A DNA stretch of 45,078 nucleotides from an uncultured Nitrososphaera sp. (GCF_946478925.1 NZ_CAMLDP010000005.1:1-45078), one strand, 5' to 3'. Numbered from the stretch's first letter, positions 7,223-15,272 are shown. A program made the numbers and translations. The notes: a model not told the origin generated them from the sequence alone.

Positions 7223-9325
7223 TTACTTTAGTATTATTCTGGCGTCGACCACCCTTGCGCCCTTGCCTTCTTCGAGCACAAGGAGCGGGTTGATGTCGAA
7301 TTCCTTTATCTCTGGAAAATCGGTTACGAGTTGCGACAGCCTCTGGAGCGAGTCGGAAATGGCCTTCAGATCGGACGGCTTTTCTCCCCTGACCCCCTTC
7401 AACAGTTTTATCGTCTTTATCGACTCGACCATCTTTGCCGCCTCCCGCTCGTCAATGGGCGCAACGCGGAACACCACGTCCTTCAGCACCTCGACGTAGA
7501 TGCCTCCAAGCCCGAACATTATGACCGGCCCAAACGTCGGATCCTGGCTTGCGCCAAGAATCGTTTCCTTGGCAGACTTGACCATCTCCTGCACGAGGAC
7601 GCCCTTTATCCGGGCGTCGGCCTTGTACTTTTTGGCGTTTTCCATTATTGCCCTGAACGCGGCGCGAAGTTCTTCGTCGCTCTTTACCCCGACCTTGACT
7701 CCGCCTGCGTCCGACTTGTGTATGATGTCAGGCGACGCAATCTTCATGACCACTGGATAACCGATCTCTTTTGCAGCCTTGACGCACTCGTCTTCCGTCG
7801 CGCCGAGGACGCTCTTTGGCGTCGGAAAACCGTACGCTCGCAGGACTTCGTACCCTTCCTCTTCTAACAAATTGTTTCGGCCCTGTTTTTTGACTCCTGC
7901 AAATATCTCCTTGACCTTGGCGGTATCCTTGGCAAACGAGAGTGTGCCGGCCTTGGTCTTGGCGCCGTCGACCCAGCTCTTGAAATCATAGACTGCCTTG
8001 AGCGTCCTTATCGCCGGCTCGGCGTATAGGTAGTACGGCACCCCGCCTTCGGACATTATCGCCCTGTTCTCCACGCCCTCTGCGAGGCCCATGAGGGACG
8101 CAAGCATCGTCTTGTTCGGGAACTGTCTTGACATCTTGACCAGCACCCTTGCAAGGTCGTCATAGTTGAGGGTGGCAGAAGGCGTGCACATCGTGACGAC
8201 CGAGCCCACGTTGGGATGCGCAAGGACGAGGTTGAGCACTTTTTCAAACCTGTTGAAATCCGCGTCGCCCACGATGTCGACAGGGTTTCTCGGCGAGCCG
8301 TACGCCGGTATGACCTTGGCAATGTCGTCGCGGATAGAAGAGATGTCGGCCATTTTCAGGCCGTACTTTGAACAGGCGTCAGTTGATATGATAGCAGGGC
8401 CGCCTGCGTTAGAGACGATTACTACGCCTCCTTCCGGCAGCGGCTGCTTGGAAAACGCGGTGGCAAGGTCAAACAGCTCTCCCATCGTGTCGACGCGGAT
8501 GACCCCGCACTGCGCAAACGCCGCTTCATAGTTTGCGTCAGAGCCTCCCAGCGCGCCGGTGTGCGACGCGGCCGCTTTGGCGCCTTCCGCCGTCCTGCCT
8601 GATTTTAATACAATGACCGGCTTTTTCTTTTCAGTAGTTATCCTCTTTGCGATGGACATGAAGCGCCTTGCGTCTCGGATGTCCTCCAGGTACATCACGA
8701 CCACCTTGGTGTCCTCGTCTTCTGCGAGCAGCTCCAGCACGTCGCTTTCATCCATGTCCACCTTGTTGCCCATGCTTATCACCTTGGAAAAGCCGATGTT
8801 CTGCGCGCCGGCATCCTCTACTGTCGCGGCGCAAATGGCCCCGCTCTGCGAGACGAGCGCAATGCCGCCGTGGCTTGGCGTTATCTTTAGAAACGTAGAG
8901 TTCATCATGTTGTCCTTTGACAGGCTCATGATGCCAAGGCAGTTGGGTCCGATTACCCTGATGCCGTATTTTTTGGAAATCTCGCCCACTTCTTTTTCAA
9001 GCCGGGCTCCCTCCTCGTCCACTTCCTTGAAACCGGCAGAAACGATTATCGCGCCCTTTATCCCCTTCTTGCCCACCTCCTCCATAACCGCAGGTGTGAA
9101 CCTGCTTGGCGCAGCCACCACCGCAAGGTCGACGTTTTCGGGTATGTCCAGCACGCTCTTGTACGCCGTCAGGCCGCCCACGGTCGGGTTTGACGGGGTG
9201 ACTGGATAGATCTTGCCTTTGAAATGCTTGGCAATGTTTGTGAATATCGTCTTGCCTACGCCCGGCTTTTCCGAAGCCCCAATTACTGCTATCGACTTTG
9301 GCGAGAAAAAGATGGAACTGGACAT
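7223..9325 (-). CDS. Acyl-CoA synthetase (ADP-forming), fused alpha-beta type
   Basis: This 700-residue enzyme makes an acyl-CoA from a carboxylic acid, ATP and CoA, releasing ADP. The CoA-binding domain is at the N-terminus (IAVIGASEKPGVGK, residues 12-25). The succinyl-CoA-synthetase-like domains follow with the phosphorylated histidine in SHTGALGG (His about 255), and a C-terminal ATP-grasp domain (GYPVVMKIASPDIIHKSDAGG region) completes the fused alpha-beta layout. In ammonia-oxidising thaumarchaea, enzymes of this type activate 3-hydroxypropionate and 4-hydroxybutyrate in carbon fixation; acetate activation is the other main possibility, and substrate cannot be read from sequence here. 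The ATG at 9325 is preceded by TATA-like CATTTATAACC at about 9347-9357, indicating a leaderless transcript. Confidence 0.88.
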   Translation of the reverse strand: MSSSIFFSPKSIAVIGASEKPGVGKTIFTNIAKHFKGKIYPVTPSNPTVGGLTAYKSVLDIPENVDLAVVAAPSRFTPAVMEEVGKKGIKGAIIVSAGFKEVDEEGARLEKEVGEISKKYGIRVIGPNCLGIMSLSKDNMMNSTFLKITPSHGGIALVSQSGAICAATVEDAGAQNIGFSKVISMGNKVDMDESDVLELLAEDEDTKVVVMYLEDIRDARRFMSIAKRITTEKKKPVIVLKSGRTAEGAKAAASHTGALGGSDANYEAAFAQCGVIRVDTMGELFDLATAFSKQPLPEGGVVIVSNAGGPAIISTDACSKYGLKMADISSIRDDIAKVIPAYGSPRNPVDIVGDADFNRFEKVLNLVLAHPNVGSVVTMCTPSATLNYDDLARVLVKMSRQFPNKTMLASLMGLAEGVENRAIMSEGGVPYYLYAEPAIRTLKAVYDFKSWVDGAKTKAGTLSFAKDTAKVKEIFAGVKKQGRNNLLEEEGYEVLRAYGFPTPKSVLGATEDECVKAAKEIGYPVVMKIASPDIIHKSDAGGVKVGVKSDEELRAAFRAIMENAKKYKADARIKGVLVQEMVKSAKETILGASQDPTFGPVIMFGLGGIYVEVLKDVVFRVAPIDEREAAKMVESIKTIKLLKGVRGEKPSDLKAISDSLQRLSQLVTDFPEIKEFDINPLLVLEEGKGARVVDARIILK

Positions 9326-9408
9326 TTGGGGAAAAATGCGTCAGGATGGTTATAAATGCATGTGCACATCGAGGTGGACTTTTATTGTACGCATTGCATT
9401 GTCATACC

Positions 9409-9567
9409 ATGTCGGCCATACTGCTCCTAGTAGTCATACCGGCAGTCATTGCGTTCCTGTTTTCCTTGATTGTAGCGTATTACGCGCTTTCAGACGCAAG
9501 CGAGCGACTGTCCGACAGCGAATCTGGCGTGCACAGGCTCAACATAGAAGCGCCAGACCAGCCCTGA
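9409..9567 (+). CDS. Small single-pass membrane protein
   Basis: This ORF encodes 52 residues from ATG 9409. The first 25 form one strong membrane helix (ILLLVVIPAVIAFLFSLIVA) and the remainder is a short polar tail (LSDASERLSDSESG). A longer frame opens at 9298 but would run across the divergent promoter of the acyl-CoA synthetase gene. TATA-like ACTTTTATTGTAC at 9378-9390 lies about 25 bases before the ATG, which supports a leaderless start here. I do not recognise a family. Small membrane proteins of this size are often conserved in related archaea. Confidence 0.55.
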   Translation: MSAILLLVVIPAVIAFLFSLIVAYYALSDASERLSDSESGVHRLNIEAPDQP

Positions 9568-9610
9568 CAGTTTAGACAAAAATTCATTATCTTGTCTGCC
9601 ACACAGCAGC

Positions 9611-10030
9611 GTGTACATGCATTCTGCCGCACCGGCGATAGCGGGCCTTGCCGCAGGCATTGTGTTTTTGACGCTGTTTTCCGCATGGGCCGCAAACCTG
9701 CCAGTACACAGGGTGCAATCTATGGCAGGGCAGATCGTGTCAATACCAGAGGGCGCATCCAGACAGAGCGGGCAGTTTGAGCCGCAAACGGCCAACATCA
9801 GAGCAGGCAATTTCATAGAATGGAGGAACGAGGAGGTCTTTCCAACCATCCTGCTAATAGAGCCGGCGTGCAAGCCCCTTCTGGACAGTGCCAATATCAC
9901 TTCTTTTGGAGTAGAAAAGGAGCTAAAGCCGGGCGAGTCATTCATGTGCGGGTTTAACGACGCAGGGGAGTACCGCGCCCACACGGAGCCCTGGCCGTGG
10001 ATGCAGGGTACGATAAGAGTGGCACCCTAG
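9611..10030 (+). CDS. Secreted cupredoxin-like protein lacking copper ligands
   Basis: This 139-residue protein has an N-terminal membrane/signal segment (AAPAIAGLAAGIVFLTLFSA, residues about 6-25) and a beta-sandwich-like domain. The pattern NFIEWRNEEVFPTI near residue 75 and GEYRAHTEPWPWMQGTI near 120 align with the two copper-binding segments of plastocyanin-like domains. However, the first His is replaced by Asn (WRN), and the Cys-x-x-His pair of the C-terminal loop is replaced by residues in EPWPWM. It is therefore likely to be a cupredoxin fold without a type 1 copper site. The start is GTG 9611, or ATG 9617 two codons later. It is probably extracellular or periplasm-facing; its partner is unknown. 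Confidence 0.6.
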   Translation: MYMHSAAPAIAGLAAGIVFLTLFSAWAANLPVHRVQSMAGQIVSIPEGASRQSGQFEPQTANIRAGNFIEWRNEEVFPTILLIEPACKPLLDSANITSFGVEKELKPGESFMCGFNDAGEYRAHTEPWPWMQGTIRVAP

Positions 10031-10077
10031 CAGGAAAGCAACCTTTATTTTCAATATCTAGAGTGTTACCTGCTATA

Positions 10078-11430
10078 TTGATAGACTCGCTTGTCGACGC
10101 CGGAATGGACGACTTGATCTCTGACCTGCAGGCGCTTATCAGGCAGCCGAGCGTCTCGGCAAAAAAGGTCGGCCTCGTCGAGTGTGCAAACCTCGTCGCA
10201 AAAATGATGCAAAAGGCAGGCATTGATTCCGAGGTGCTGTACCTGGATGACAGGACCGTCCCGCCAATAGTTTACGGCGAAGTGAAATCAAAGGCAAACC
10301 CGGCCAAGACGCTCCTCTTTTACAACCACTATGACGTACAGCCGGAGGAGCCTCTGGAGCTGTGGGAGGACGAGCCGTTCAGCGGCACCGTCAGGGACAA
10401 CAAGGTCTTTGGCAGGGGCTCGGCAGACGACAAGGGCGAGCTGATAACCCGCATCAAGGCGGTGGAATATTTCCTGAAAGAGACTGGCGACGTCCCGTGC
10501 AACATTAAGTTCATGGTAGAAGGCGAGGAGGAGGTCGGGAGCGTGCACGTCGAGCAGTACCTGAAAAAATACGAAGAAAAACTCGCCTGCGACGGCGTGA
10601 TATGGGAATTCGGTTACGTTGACGCAAAAGACAGGCCGATAATAAGCCTGGGAATGAAGGGCCTGCTGTACGTAGAACTGATAGCAAACGGCCCGTCGAG
10701 GGACGCGCACTCTAGCCTCGCAGTGCTCATCGAAAACCCGGCATGGCGGCTTGTCTCTGCACTAAAGACAATGCGCGACGAAAAGTCAGGCAGAGTCACA
10801 ATAAAGGACTGGTACAAAGAGGTCAGGCCCTTTACAAAGCAAGAGCTTGCAGTCATTTCTAAAGAGCCGTTTGATGAAAGAGAATTCAAGGAGGAGTACG
10901 GCGTAAAGCGCTTTGTGGCAAACGCCAAAGGCAATGACGCCAAGAAGGCGCTTGTCGGGATGCCCACCTGCAACATCGCCGGCTTTGACTCTGGCTACAT
11001 TGGAGAGGGAGCCAAGACGGTGCTCCCCGCAAGGGCTCGTGTGAAAATCGACTTTCGCCTCGTTCCGGGCATGATGCCTGAAAAACAGCTGGCGCGGCTA
11101 AAAAAGCACCTGAAGGACAGGGGCTTTTCAGACATACAGGTCAATTTAATCCACGGCGAGGCGGCTGCAAGGACTCCCATCTCCGACCCGTTCGTGAAAA
11201 AGGTGGACGAGGCCGCAAGAGAGGCGTTTGGCAGTTCCGTTCTGAGCGTGTCGTCTGCCGGCACCGGCCCGATGTACTCGTTTGTCAAGGTGTTAAAGGC
11301 GCCGTGCATATCCGTCGGGAGCACGTACATGTTTGCGCGCATACACTCGCCAAACGAGTTTGCAAGGATCGACCTTTTGAACAAGTGCACGAAATGCATG
11401 GGCAGGATAATCGCAAAGTTTGCAGCATAG
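10078..11430 (+). CDS. M20-family metallopeptidase (dipeptidase / ArgE-DapE-like)
   Basis: This protein of about 450 residues has the zinc-binding and catalytic motifs of M20 peptidases: YNHYDVQP (His and Asp), GRGSADDKGEL (bridging Asp), MVEGEEEVGS (catalytic Glu and zinc ligand) and a dimerisation/lid domain in the middle. It hydrolyses dipeptides or N-acyl amino acids in the cytoplasm. TATA-like TTTATTTT near 10043-10050 places a leaderless start at TTG 10078; ATG 10105 is the alternative, and the frame open from 9997 overlaps the previous gene so is unlikely. The gene stands alone, downstream of the cupredoxin-like gene. Confidence 0.85.
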   Translation: MIDSLVDAGMDDLISDLQALIRQPSVSAKKVGLVECANLVAKMMQKAGIDSEVLYLDDRTVPPIVYGEVKSKANPAKTLLFYNHYDVQPEEPLELWEDEPFSGTVRDNKVFGRGSADDKGELITRIKAVEYFLKETGDVPCNIKFMVEGEEEVGSVHVEQYLKKYEEKLACDGVIWEFGYVDAKDRPIISLGMKGLLYVELIANGPSRDAHSSLAVLIENPAWRLVSALKTMRDEKSGRVTIKDWYKEVRPFTKQELAVISKEPFDEREFKEEYGVKRFVANAKGNDAKKALVGMPTCNIAGFDSGYIGEGAKTVLPARARVKIDFRLVPGMMPEKQLARLKKHLKDRGFSDIQVNLIHGEAAARTPISDPFVKKVDEAAREAFGSSVLSVSSAGTGPMYSFVKVLKAPCISVGSTYMFARIHSPNEFARIDLLNKCTKCMGRIIAKFAA

Positions 11431-11472
11431 GTTCACTAGGTTAATAACGAAGGATCGCAGAAAAGACACGCG

Positions 11473-12000
11473 TTGAAACGCGGCTACTATGTCCTGATTG
11501 GAGGCGCGGCGCTCTTTGCGATAGGAATAGCCCTGACCATCGTGTGGGCGCTTCCGGTGGCAGAGCAGCTGCAAAAAGACACGACGATACTGCAGCAAGT
11601 GTCGCTTGCCGCAGGCAAGTCCGCGTCCGCCGAGTTCAAGGTTTCAGACCTGACAAGGCCGCTTTCGGTTGTGGTCTCGGCAAAGAATCCCGTTCCCATG
11701 ACGGCAGTCCTAGTCGGGCCGGACGGAAGCGAGGTTCTGAGAAAAGAGTTTAACGAGACGCTCGCAGAAGGGGCGGCTCCTGCACAGGCCGGCAGCCACA
11801 GGCTGACAGTCACAAACAACGGTGGCACGGACACGACGGCGGACATTGTGCTTGGCTACATACCCGGTGTAGGACAAGACAATGCCAGCATTGGCGTGTT
11901 CAAGGGAATCGTCGCCGGCGTGGGAATAGTTGTCGCCGGCGTACTGGTGATGATAGCAGGCGTCGTCGTCCTCGTCATCGACGGGCGCAAGAAGAAATAG
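11473..12000 (+). CDS. Two-helix membrane protein with extracytoplasmic beta domain
   Basis: This 175-residue protein has a membrane helix at the N-terminus (YVLIGGAALFAIGIALTIVW), a domain of about 100 residues with beta character (SVVVSAKNPVPMTAVLVGPDG), and a second helix near the C-terminus (IVAGVGIVVAGVLVMIAGVV) followed by a basic tail RKKK. The topology puts the middle domain outside the cell, with both termini in the cytoplasm. I do not recognise a named family. The start is TTG at 11473. It is followed by a perfect 10-bp hairpin that separates it from the convergent C2H2 gene. Confidence 0.62.
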   Translation: MKRGYYVLIGGAALFAIGIALTIVWALPVAEQLQKDTTILQQVSLAAGKSASAEFKVSDLTRPLSVVVSAKNPVPMTAVLVGPDGSEVLRKEFNETLAEGAAPAQAGSHRLTVTNNGGTDTTADIVLGYIPGVGQDNASIGVFKGIVAGVGIVVAGVLVMIAGVVVLVIDGRKKK

Positions 12001-12005
12001 CCACG

Positions 12006-12030
12006 CAAGCCGCGTGCATGACGCGGCTTG
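12006..12030. terminator. Perfect 10-bp hairpin between convergent genes
   Basis: The sequence CAAGCCGCGT, loop GCATG, then ACGCGGCTTG forms a perfect 10-base-pair stem with a five-base loop, starting 6 bases after a stop codon and 13 bases before the stop of the opposing gene. Being symmetric it could act on both strands. There is no T-run directly after it, so it is terminator-like rather than a classic intrinsic terminator; mRNA 3'-end protection is an alternative. Confidence 0.5.
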
Positions 12031-12042
12031 TCATCATTATCA

Positions 12043-12759
12043 CTATTTGCTTTTCAACAACTCGCCCTTGTGCCATTCACTTTGGTGGGCCAGCCGCTCG
12101 GCGTCATCATAAAACATCAGGTTGCAAAAGTCGCATTTTACGTCAAGTTTCATGCGGCCGGCCTTGCGGCGCTTTTTCTTTTTAGGCCGCCGGGCTTTTC
12201 GCTTTTCTCTTGAGACAAGGGCGGTTGCGAAACCATGGCCCACTTTGCTCTTTGCCTCATGCAACTTCAATTCTTGTGCCAGCGCAGTATGGCGAAAGCC
12301 TTCCTTCCAGGAGGATATCCATTTTGCAAGCATGAAGGGCCAGTCGATGTACTCGTCGTCAGTCGCGTATGTCTCGTCTACGACTTTGACAAAATCGGCC
12401 CTTTCGTTAGTAGAGGCTCGAAAGCTTATCCTGTCCGCAGACAGCCTGATCGCGAATTCTGTTTCATCAGAATTCGACCAAAGCTGGACGATTCTCATAT
12501 TAGATTCCTCTACTCGACAATAGTAGATGAGCTTGGCATATTCAAGAGTTTCTGATAGGTTGATGACTGATGCACGAAAAACTTTGAAATCATACTCTAC
12601 CGCCGCGAACCCTGCGATATGAAAATCGCGGCTATCATCCTCCCGTTTATCTTGCTTCTTCCTCCTTCTTTTCTCGGCGGCAGAAGGAGCTGCATTCTTG
12701 CTGCTCTTTTCGGACCCACCCGCGCCCATCGCAACAGTTGCATCTTTCCTCGGTTGCAA
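12043..12759 (-). CDS. C2H2 zinc-finger protein with basic linkers
   Basis: This frame of up to 238 residues ends in a single C2H2 finger (CDFCNLMFYDDAERLAHQ, then the second His) preceded by a strongly basic stretch (KRKARRPKKKKRRKAGR), which suggests nucleic acid binding. The middle 120 residues (from about SRDFHIAGFAAVEYDF) form an unrecognised domain with a Trp-rich part (DWPFMLAKWISSWKEGF). The start is unclear: TTG 12759 and ATG 12729 both lie inside the zinc-motif ORF at 12647-12898, which is in another frame and overlaps by 113 bases. The conserved-looking part starts only after that ORF's stop. Overlapping genes or a frameshifted fusion are both possible. Confidence 0.55.
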   Translation of the reverse strand: MQPRKDATVAMGAGGSEKSSKNAAPSAAEKRRRKKQDKREDDSRDFHIAGFAAVEYDFKVFRASVINLSETLEYAKLIYYCRVEESNMRIVQLWSNSDETEFAIRLSADRISFRASTNERADFVKVVDETYATDDEYIDWPFMLAKWISSWKEGFRHTALAQELKLHEAKSKVGHGFATALVSREKRKARRPKKKKRRKAGRMKLDVKCDFCNLMFYDDAERLAHQSEWHKGELLKSK

Positions 12760-12898
12760 GGGGAAGAGACAGGCAGAAGGGGTTAACGCAGTCGTCTTCC
12801 ATGCATTGGATGGAGCCGGACCCTGCGCATACGGGGCATTTTACAATGACGTTTGGTAGGTCTTCTTTGTCGTCAAGGTGTAAAGCGACCGTCCCCAT
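12647..12898 (-). CDS. Small cysteine-rich DnaJ-type zinc-finger-like protein
   Basis: This 83-residue ORF has two CxxCxGxG-like motifs, CPVCAGSGSIQC and CNCCDGRGWV, reminiscent of the zinc-binding motifs of DnaJ central domains, and further cysteines between them. It ends in a charged tail (RREKKEEEAR). The ATG at 12898 is preceded at about 28 bases by TATA-like AAATTTATAT (12921-12930 on the other strand), a convincing leaderless promoter. Its 3' part overlaps the C2H2 gene by 113 bases in a different frame, so the promoter probably serves both. It may be a separate zinc microprotein or the N-terminal part of a longer protein made through a frameshift. Confidence 0.5.
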   Translation of the reverse strand: MGTVALHLDDKEDLPNVIVKCPVCAGSGSIQCMEDDCVNPFCLSLPLATEERCNCCDGRGWVRKEQQECSSFCRREKKEEEAR

Positions 12899-12920
12899 GA
12901 TCTATATGCCACATTCGAAA

Positions 12921-12930
12921 ATATAAATTT
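12921..12930 (-). promoter_or_regulatory. TATA-like box for the zinc-finger ORF pair
   Basis: On the minus strand the sequence reads AAATTTATAT, centred about 28 bases before the ATG at 12898. This is the spacing expected for a leaderless archaeal mRNA. The 130 bases beyond it are unusually AT-rich and contain no gene I can support. Confidence 0.5.
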
Positions 12931-13114
12931 GAACCGATTATGATTTTTTACATATATAATACATTACTACATGCATAATTACAAATATTCATATTAATGA
13001 GATTGAAATAACAAAAATTTTATTTTACGCATAACAACTGCACGAGCTTTGCAGCATGCACACAGAGGTGCTGCCACAGTTCTCTTTTTACAAGATGCAG
13101 ACGCAGTAATTGTT

Positions 13115-13570
13115 TCAGCTCTCAAGCTCTTTTATCCTGCGCGCGGCTGGAGTGGCGTTGTCCCAGCAGGTTTCAAAGACGTCGCGCTGGTGCGCGACAA
13201 CTTCCTTTACGTTGCTTCGGACGAGTTTTGCAAGCGCCTTTTTGCCCCGGATGCCGGCGACAAACTCGGTCTCGCTGACCGCAAAACTGCCACGCACGCC
13301 GGAGAGGTGCCGCAGCTCGACAAACTCCATCAGCTCCTTGCAATGCCCAAGGTTCTGCGCCGTTATCTCGGTGACGTACCTGATTCTCACGCCCCGCTTT
13401 TTTGCGGCCACGTAGCCCTGCCTTATCCCATCGCTCATGGAAAACGCCGGAATGGACGAGTCGACGCAGGCGCACCAGTCCTTCTTGATGTTGGACTGGA
13501 ACTTTGCGATCGCGCGGGCAATGTTGCCTGCGCCTGAAATCACTTTAGTTGTTGTAGTAGTTTGGCCCAT
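13115..13570 (-). CDS. Orphan sensor-like domain protein
   Basis: This 151-residue protein contains GAGNIARAIAKFQSNIKKDW near the N-terminus and GYVAAKKRGVRIRYVTEITA in the middle, followed by LRHLSGVRGSFAVSETEFVA. As I recall, this arrangement resembles the N-terminal sensory region of histidine kinases and TrmB-like regulators common in Nitrososphaera and methanogens, where a phospholipase-D-like fold reads an input signal. Here it is free-standing: there is no kinase, HTH or membrane segment. It could act as a soluble sensor or modulator. The assignment is from pattern memory and is moderate. The ATG start is at 13570. Confidence 0.45.
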   Translation of the reverse strand: MGQTTTTTKVISGAGNIARAIAKFQSNIKKDWCACVDSSIPAFSMSDGIRQGYVAAKKRGVRIRYVTEITAQNLGHCKELMEFVELRHLSGVRGSFAVSETEFVAGIRGKKALAKLVRSNVKEVVAHQRDVFETCWDNATPAARRIKELES

Positions 13571-13685
13571 TCCTGCTGCAGCATTTCAGCATCCAAGGAA
13601 ACGTGATTTGAGTTTTGTTGTTGCCGGGCAAAGCGCCACCAGATAATTTATAAGCTAATGGGCAATAATCCGATAACTCGGGTAC

Positions 13686-14732
13686 ATGTCTCACTCAAAG
13701 ACTCTACTTGCAGCTGCCTTTTTGGCGGCCCTTGCGTCTTTTCCCGCCATCTCTGCATATGCAGAGGAGTCAGCCAATCACATGACGTCGGACCAGTCGC
13801 ACCTTCCGACTGCAAGCATCGGCGACAGGCAGCTTGCGCTTGATTTCACCACAAGCCCCGCAGCGGCCTTGCCGGGAGAGCCGATTGACATGACCCTTTC
13901 ACTGATAGACAAGAACACCGGCAAGAACGCCCCCCACGTCAGCTATACCCTCATTATCACCAGAGAGGACGGCAAGCAGGTGTTCTCCGAGGTGGTCCAC
14001 GGCCACGATGGCAAGGTCAGCATCCGCTTTGTGCAAGACAATTCAACCGATACGTACAGGGTGAGCGCAAACTATGACAACCTGTCGGCAAGCTATGTCT
14101 CTGACTTTGGAAGCCCGATAAAGGTGCAGGGCCCGGTGTTTTCTACTGCAGGCAGCTACAAGGTCGCAGTCGAAGTTACGGGAATCGACTTTGACAACAC
14201 GTTCCTCCAGCCGCCGCTAGAGTACAGCTTTGTAGTGCCGGTGACGCCAAAACAGACCCTGAAGGTAAACTATCAGGACACGGCCTTTGACTTGGGCGCA
14301 TACTCCTCCATGACGATAAGCAAGGCCGAGCTAAAGACAGAGAACAAACAGCTTGTCCTTTCTTCTTCATCATCCTCTTCTGGCAATGCGACCGCGCATT
14401 CCGGCGACTTTACCATAAAACTAGAGATACCAAAGCAGATGATGTCCGGTCCGTTTTCCGCATCGACCGGTAGCGGCGCGGCTTTGGACATAAAGGAAGA
14501 TGCGTCGTCATCAAACGACCAGGTCACAACCCTTATCCTGACAGGCAAGCATGAAGACGTGGTGCAGGCAGACGCCCCGACCGGCTCTTCTTCCCAGTCG
14601 ACAATAATCATCACGGCGGCAAACGTCGTGCCAGAGTTTCCCATGGGCCTAGCAGGGACGATTGCGGCTGTTGGATTTTCGGCGATAATCCTGTACGTCA
14701 GGGCGATAAAAGCCGGCAAAATGCACGGTTGA
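13686..14732 (+). CDS. Secreted surface protein with PEF-type C-terminal sorting signal
   Basis: This 348-residue protein has a signal peptide (LLAAAFLAALASFPAISAYA, residues about 7-26) and a long beta-rich region with polyserine near residue 228. It ends in VPEFPMG followed by a hydrophobic helix (LAGTIAAVGFSAIILYV) and a short basic tail (RAIKAGKMHG). This tripartite end matches the PEF/PEFG-CTERM design recognised by archaeosortases, which cleave and attach proteins to the cell surface. The motif here reads PEFPMG rather than the plain PEFG form. TATA-like ATAATTTATAAG lies about 35 bases before the ATG. The ligand or role of the ectodomain is unknown. Confidence 0.7.
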   Translation: MSHSKTLLAAAFLAALASFPAISAYAEESANHMTSDQSHLPTASIGDRQLALDFTTSPAAALPGEPIDMTLSLIDKNTGKNAPHVSYTLIITREDGKQVFSEVVHGHDGKVSIRFVQDNSTDTYRVSANYDNLSASYVSDFGSPIKVQGPVFSTAGSYKVAVEVTGIDFDNTFLQPPLEYSFVVPVTPKQTLKVNYQDTAFDLGAYSSMTISKAELKTENKQLVLSSSSSSSGNATAHSGDFTIKLEIPKQMMSGPFSASTGSGAALDIKEDASSSNDQVTTLILTGKHEDVVQADAPTGSSSQSTIIITAANVVPEFPMGLAGTIAAVGFSAIILYVRAIKAGKMHG

Positions 14733-14776
14733 GCAAAAAAAGCAGGCAAAAAAACTCATCCAAAACTTGGAAAAAG

Positions 14777-14851
14777 TGGGCGGCGAGTGATTTGAACACT
14801 CGACCACCGCTGTGTAAGAGCGGTATCATAACCAGGCTAGACCAGCCGCCC
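14777..14851 (-). tRNA. tRNA-Val (anticodon UAC)
   Basis: The minus strand folds into a complete cloverleaf. The 7-bp acceptor stem is GGGCGGC with GCCGCCC, the D arm begins GTCTAG, the anticodon stem is CCGCT/AGCGG around the loop CTTACAC (anticodon TAC), the variable loop is short, and the T arm is GAGTG/CACTC with loop TTCAAAT. The discriminator base is A. No CCA is encoded and no intron is seen. A T-run follows the 3' end. It reads GUA and related valine codons. Confidence 0.95.
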
Positions 14852-14874
14852 GCTGTTCATGCAAGATTCGACGG

Positions 14875-14883
14875 CCTTATAAA
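14875..14883 (-). promoter_or_regulatory. TATA box of the tRNA-Val gene
   Basis: The minus strand reads TTTATAAGG, centred 28 bases upstream of the first base of the mature tRNA. This is a near-ideal archaeal TATA element and spacing. Confidence 0.7.
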
Positions 14884-14972
14884 TTGCAAACGACTGTGAA
14901 CAAAGCTCTCCCCATATCAGATATGCTAATCACTGGGCAAAGCGTATTAGCTGCGCCCTCGAAAGACTCTCC

Positions 14973-15272
14973 ATGCATGATGAAGATTACCGCGAGCTTT
15001 CAAAGCAAGAGATCGACAAGGCACTTGAAAAAATGTCCGGCTGGAAGATAGCCGACGGCAAGCTGCGCAAGTCGTTTGAGTTTGGCGATTTTGCAGAAGC
15101 GTTTGCGTTCATGACCCGCGTGGCGATAGAGGCAGAAAAGCTTAACCACCATCCCGAATGGTCAAACGTGTACAACCACGTCACCATAAACCTCGTGACG
15201 CACGACATCGGCAACAAGGTAAGCAACTATGACGTCATGCTTGCGCAAAAGATAAGCGAGATCCACAGCTAG
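14973..15272 (+). CDS. Pterin-4a-carbinolamine dehydratase
   Basis: This 99-residue protein carries the family signature [14 protein letters not shown] and [14 protein letters not shown], with the catalytic histidines in the HHP motif and the THD motif. The length is that of single-domain PCD/DCoH proteins. The enzyme dehydrates 4a-hydroxytetrahydropterins to recycle the pterin cofactor. No aromatic amino acid hydroxylase is seen in this window, so its partner is elsewhere or the enzyme serves another pterin pathway such as molybdopterin-related chemistry. It converges on the NUDIX gene with a 4-base overlap. Confidence 0.92.
   Translation: MHDEDYRELSKQEIDKALEKMSGWKIADGKLRKSFEFGDFAEAFAFMTRVAIEAEKLNHHPEWSNVYNHVTINLVTHDIGNKVSNYDVMLAQKISEIHS

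Noticed and set aside
12905..13040. Very AT-rich stretch considered as a replication origin
   Set aside because: No origin recognition repeats and no Orc1/Cdc6 gene are nearby; it is better explained as promoter and intergenic DNA.
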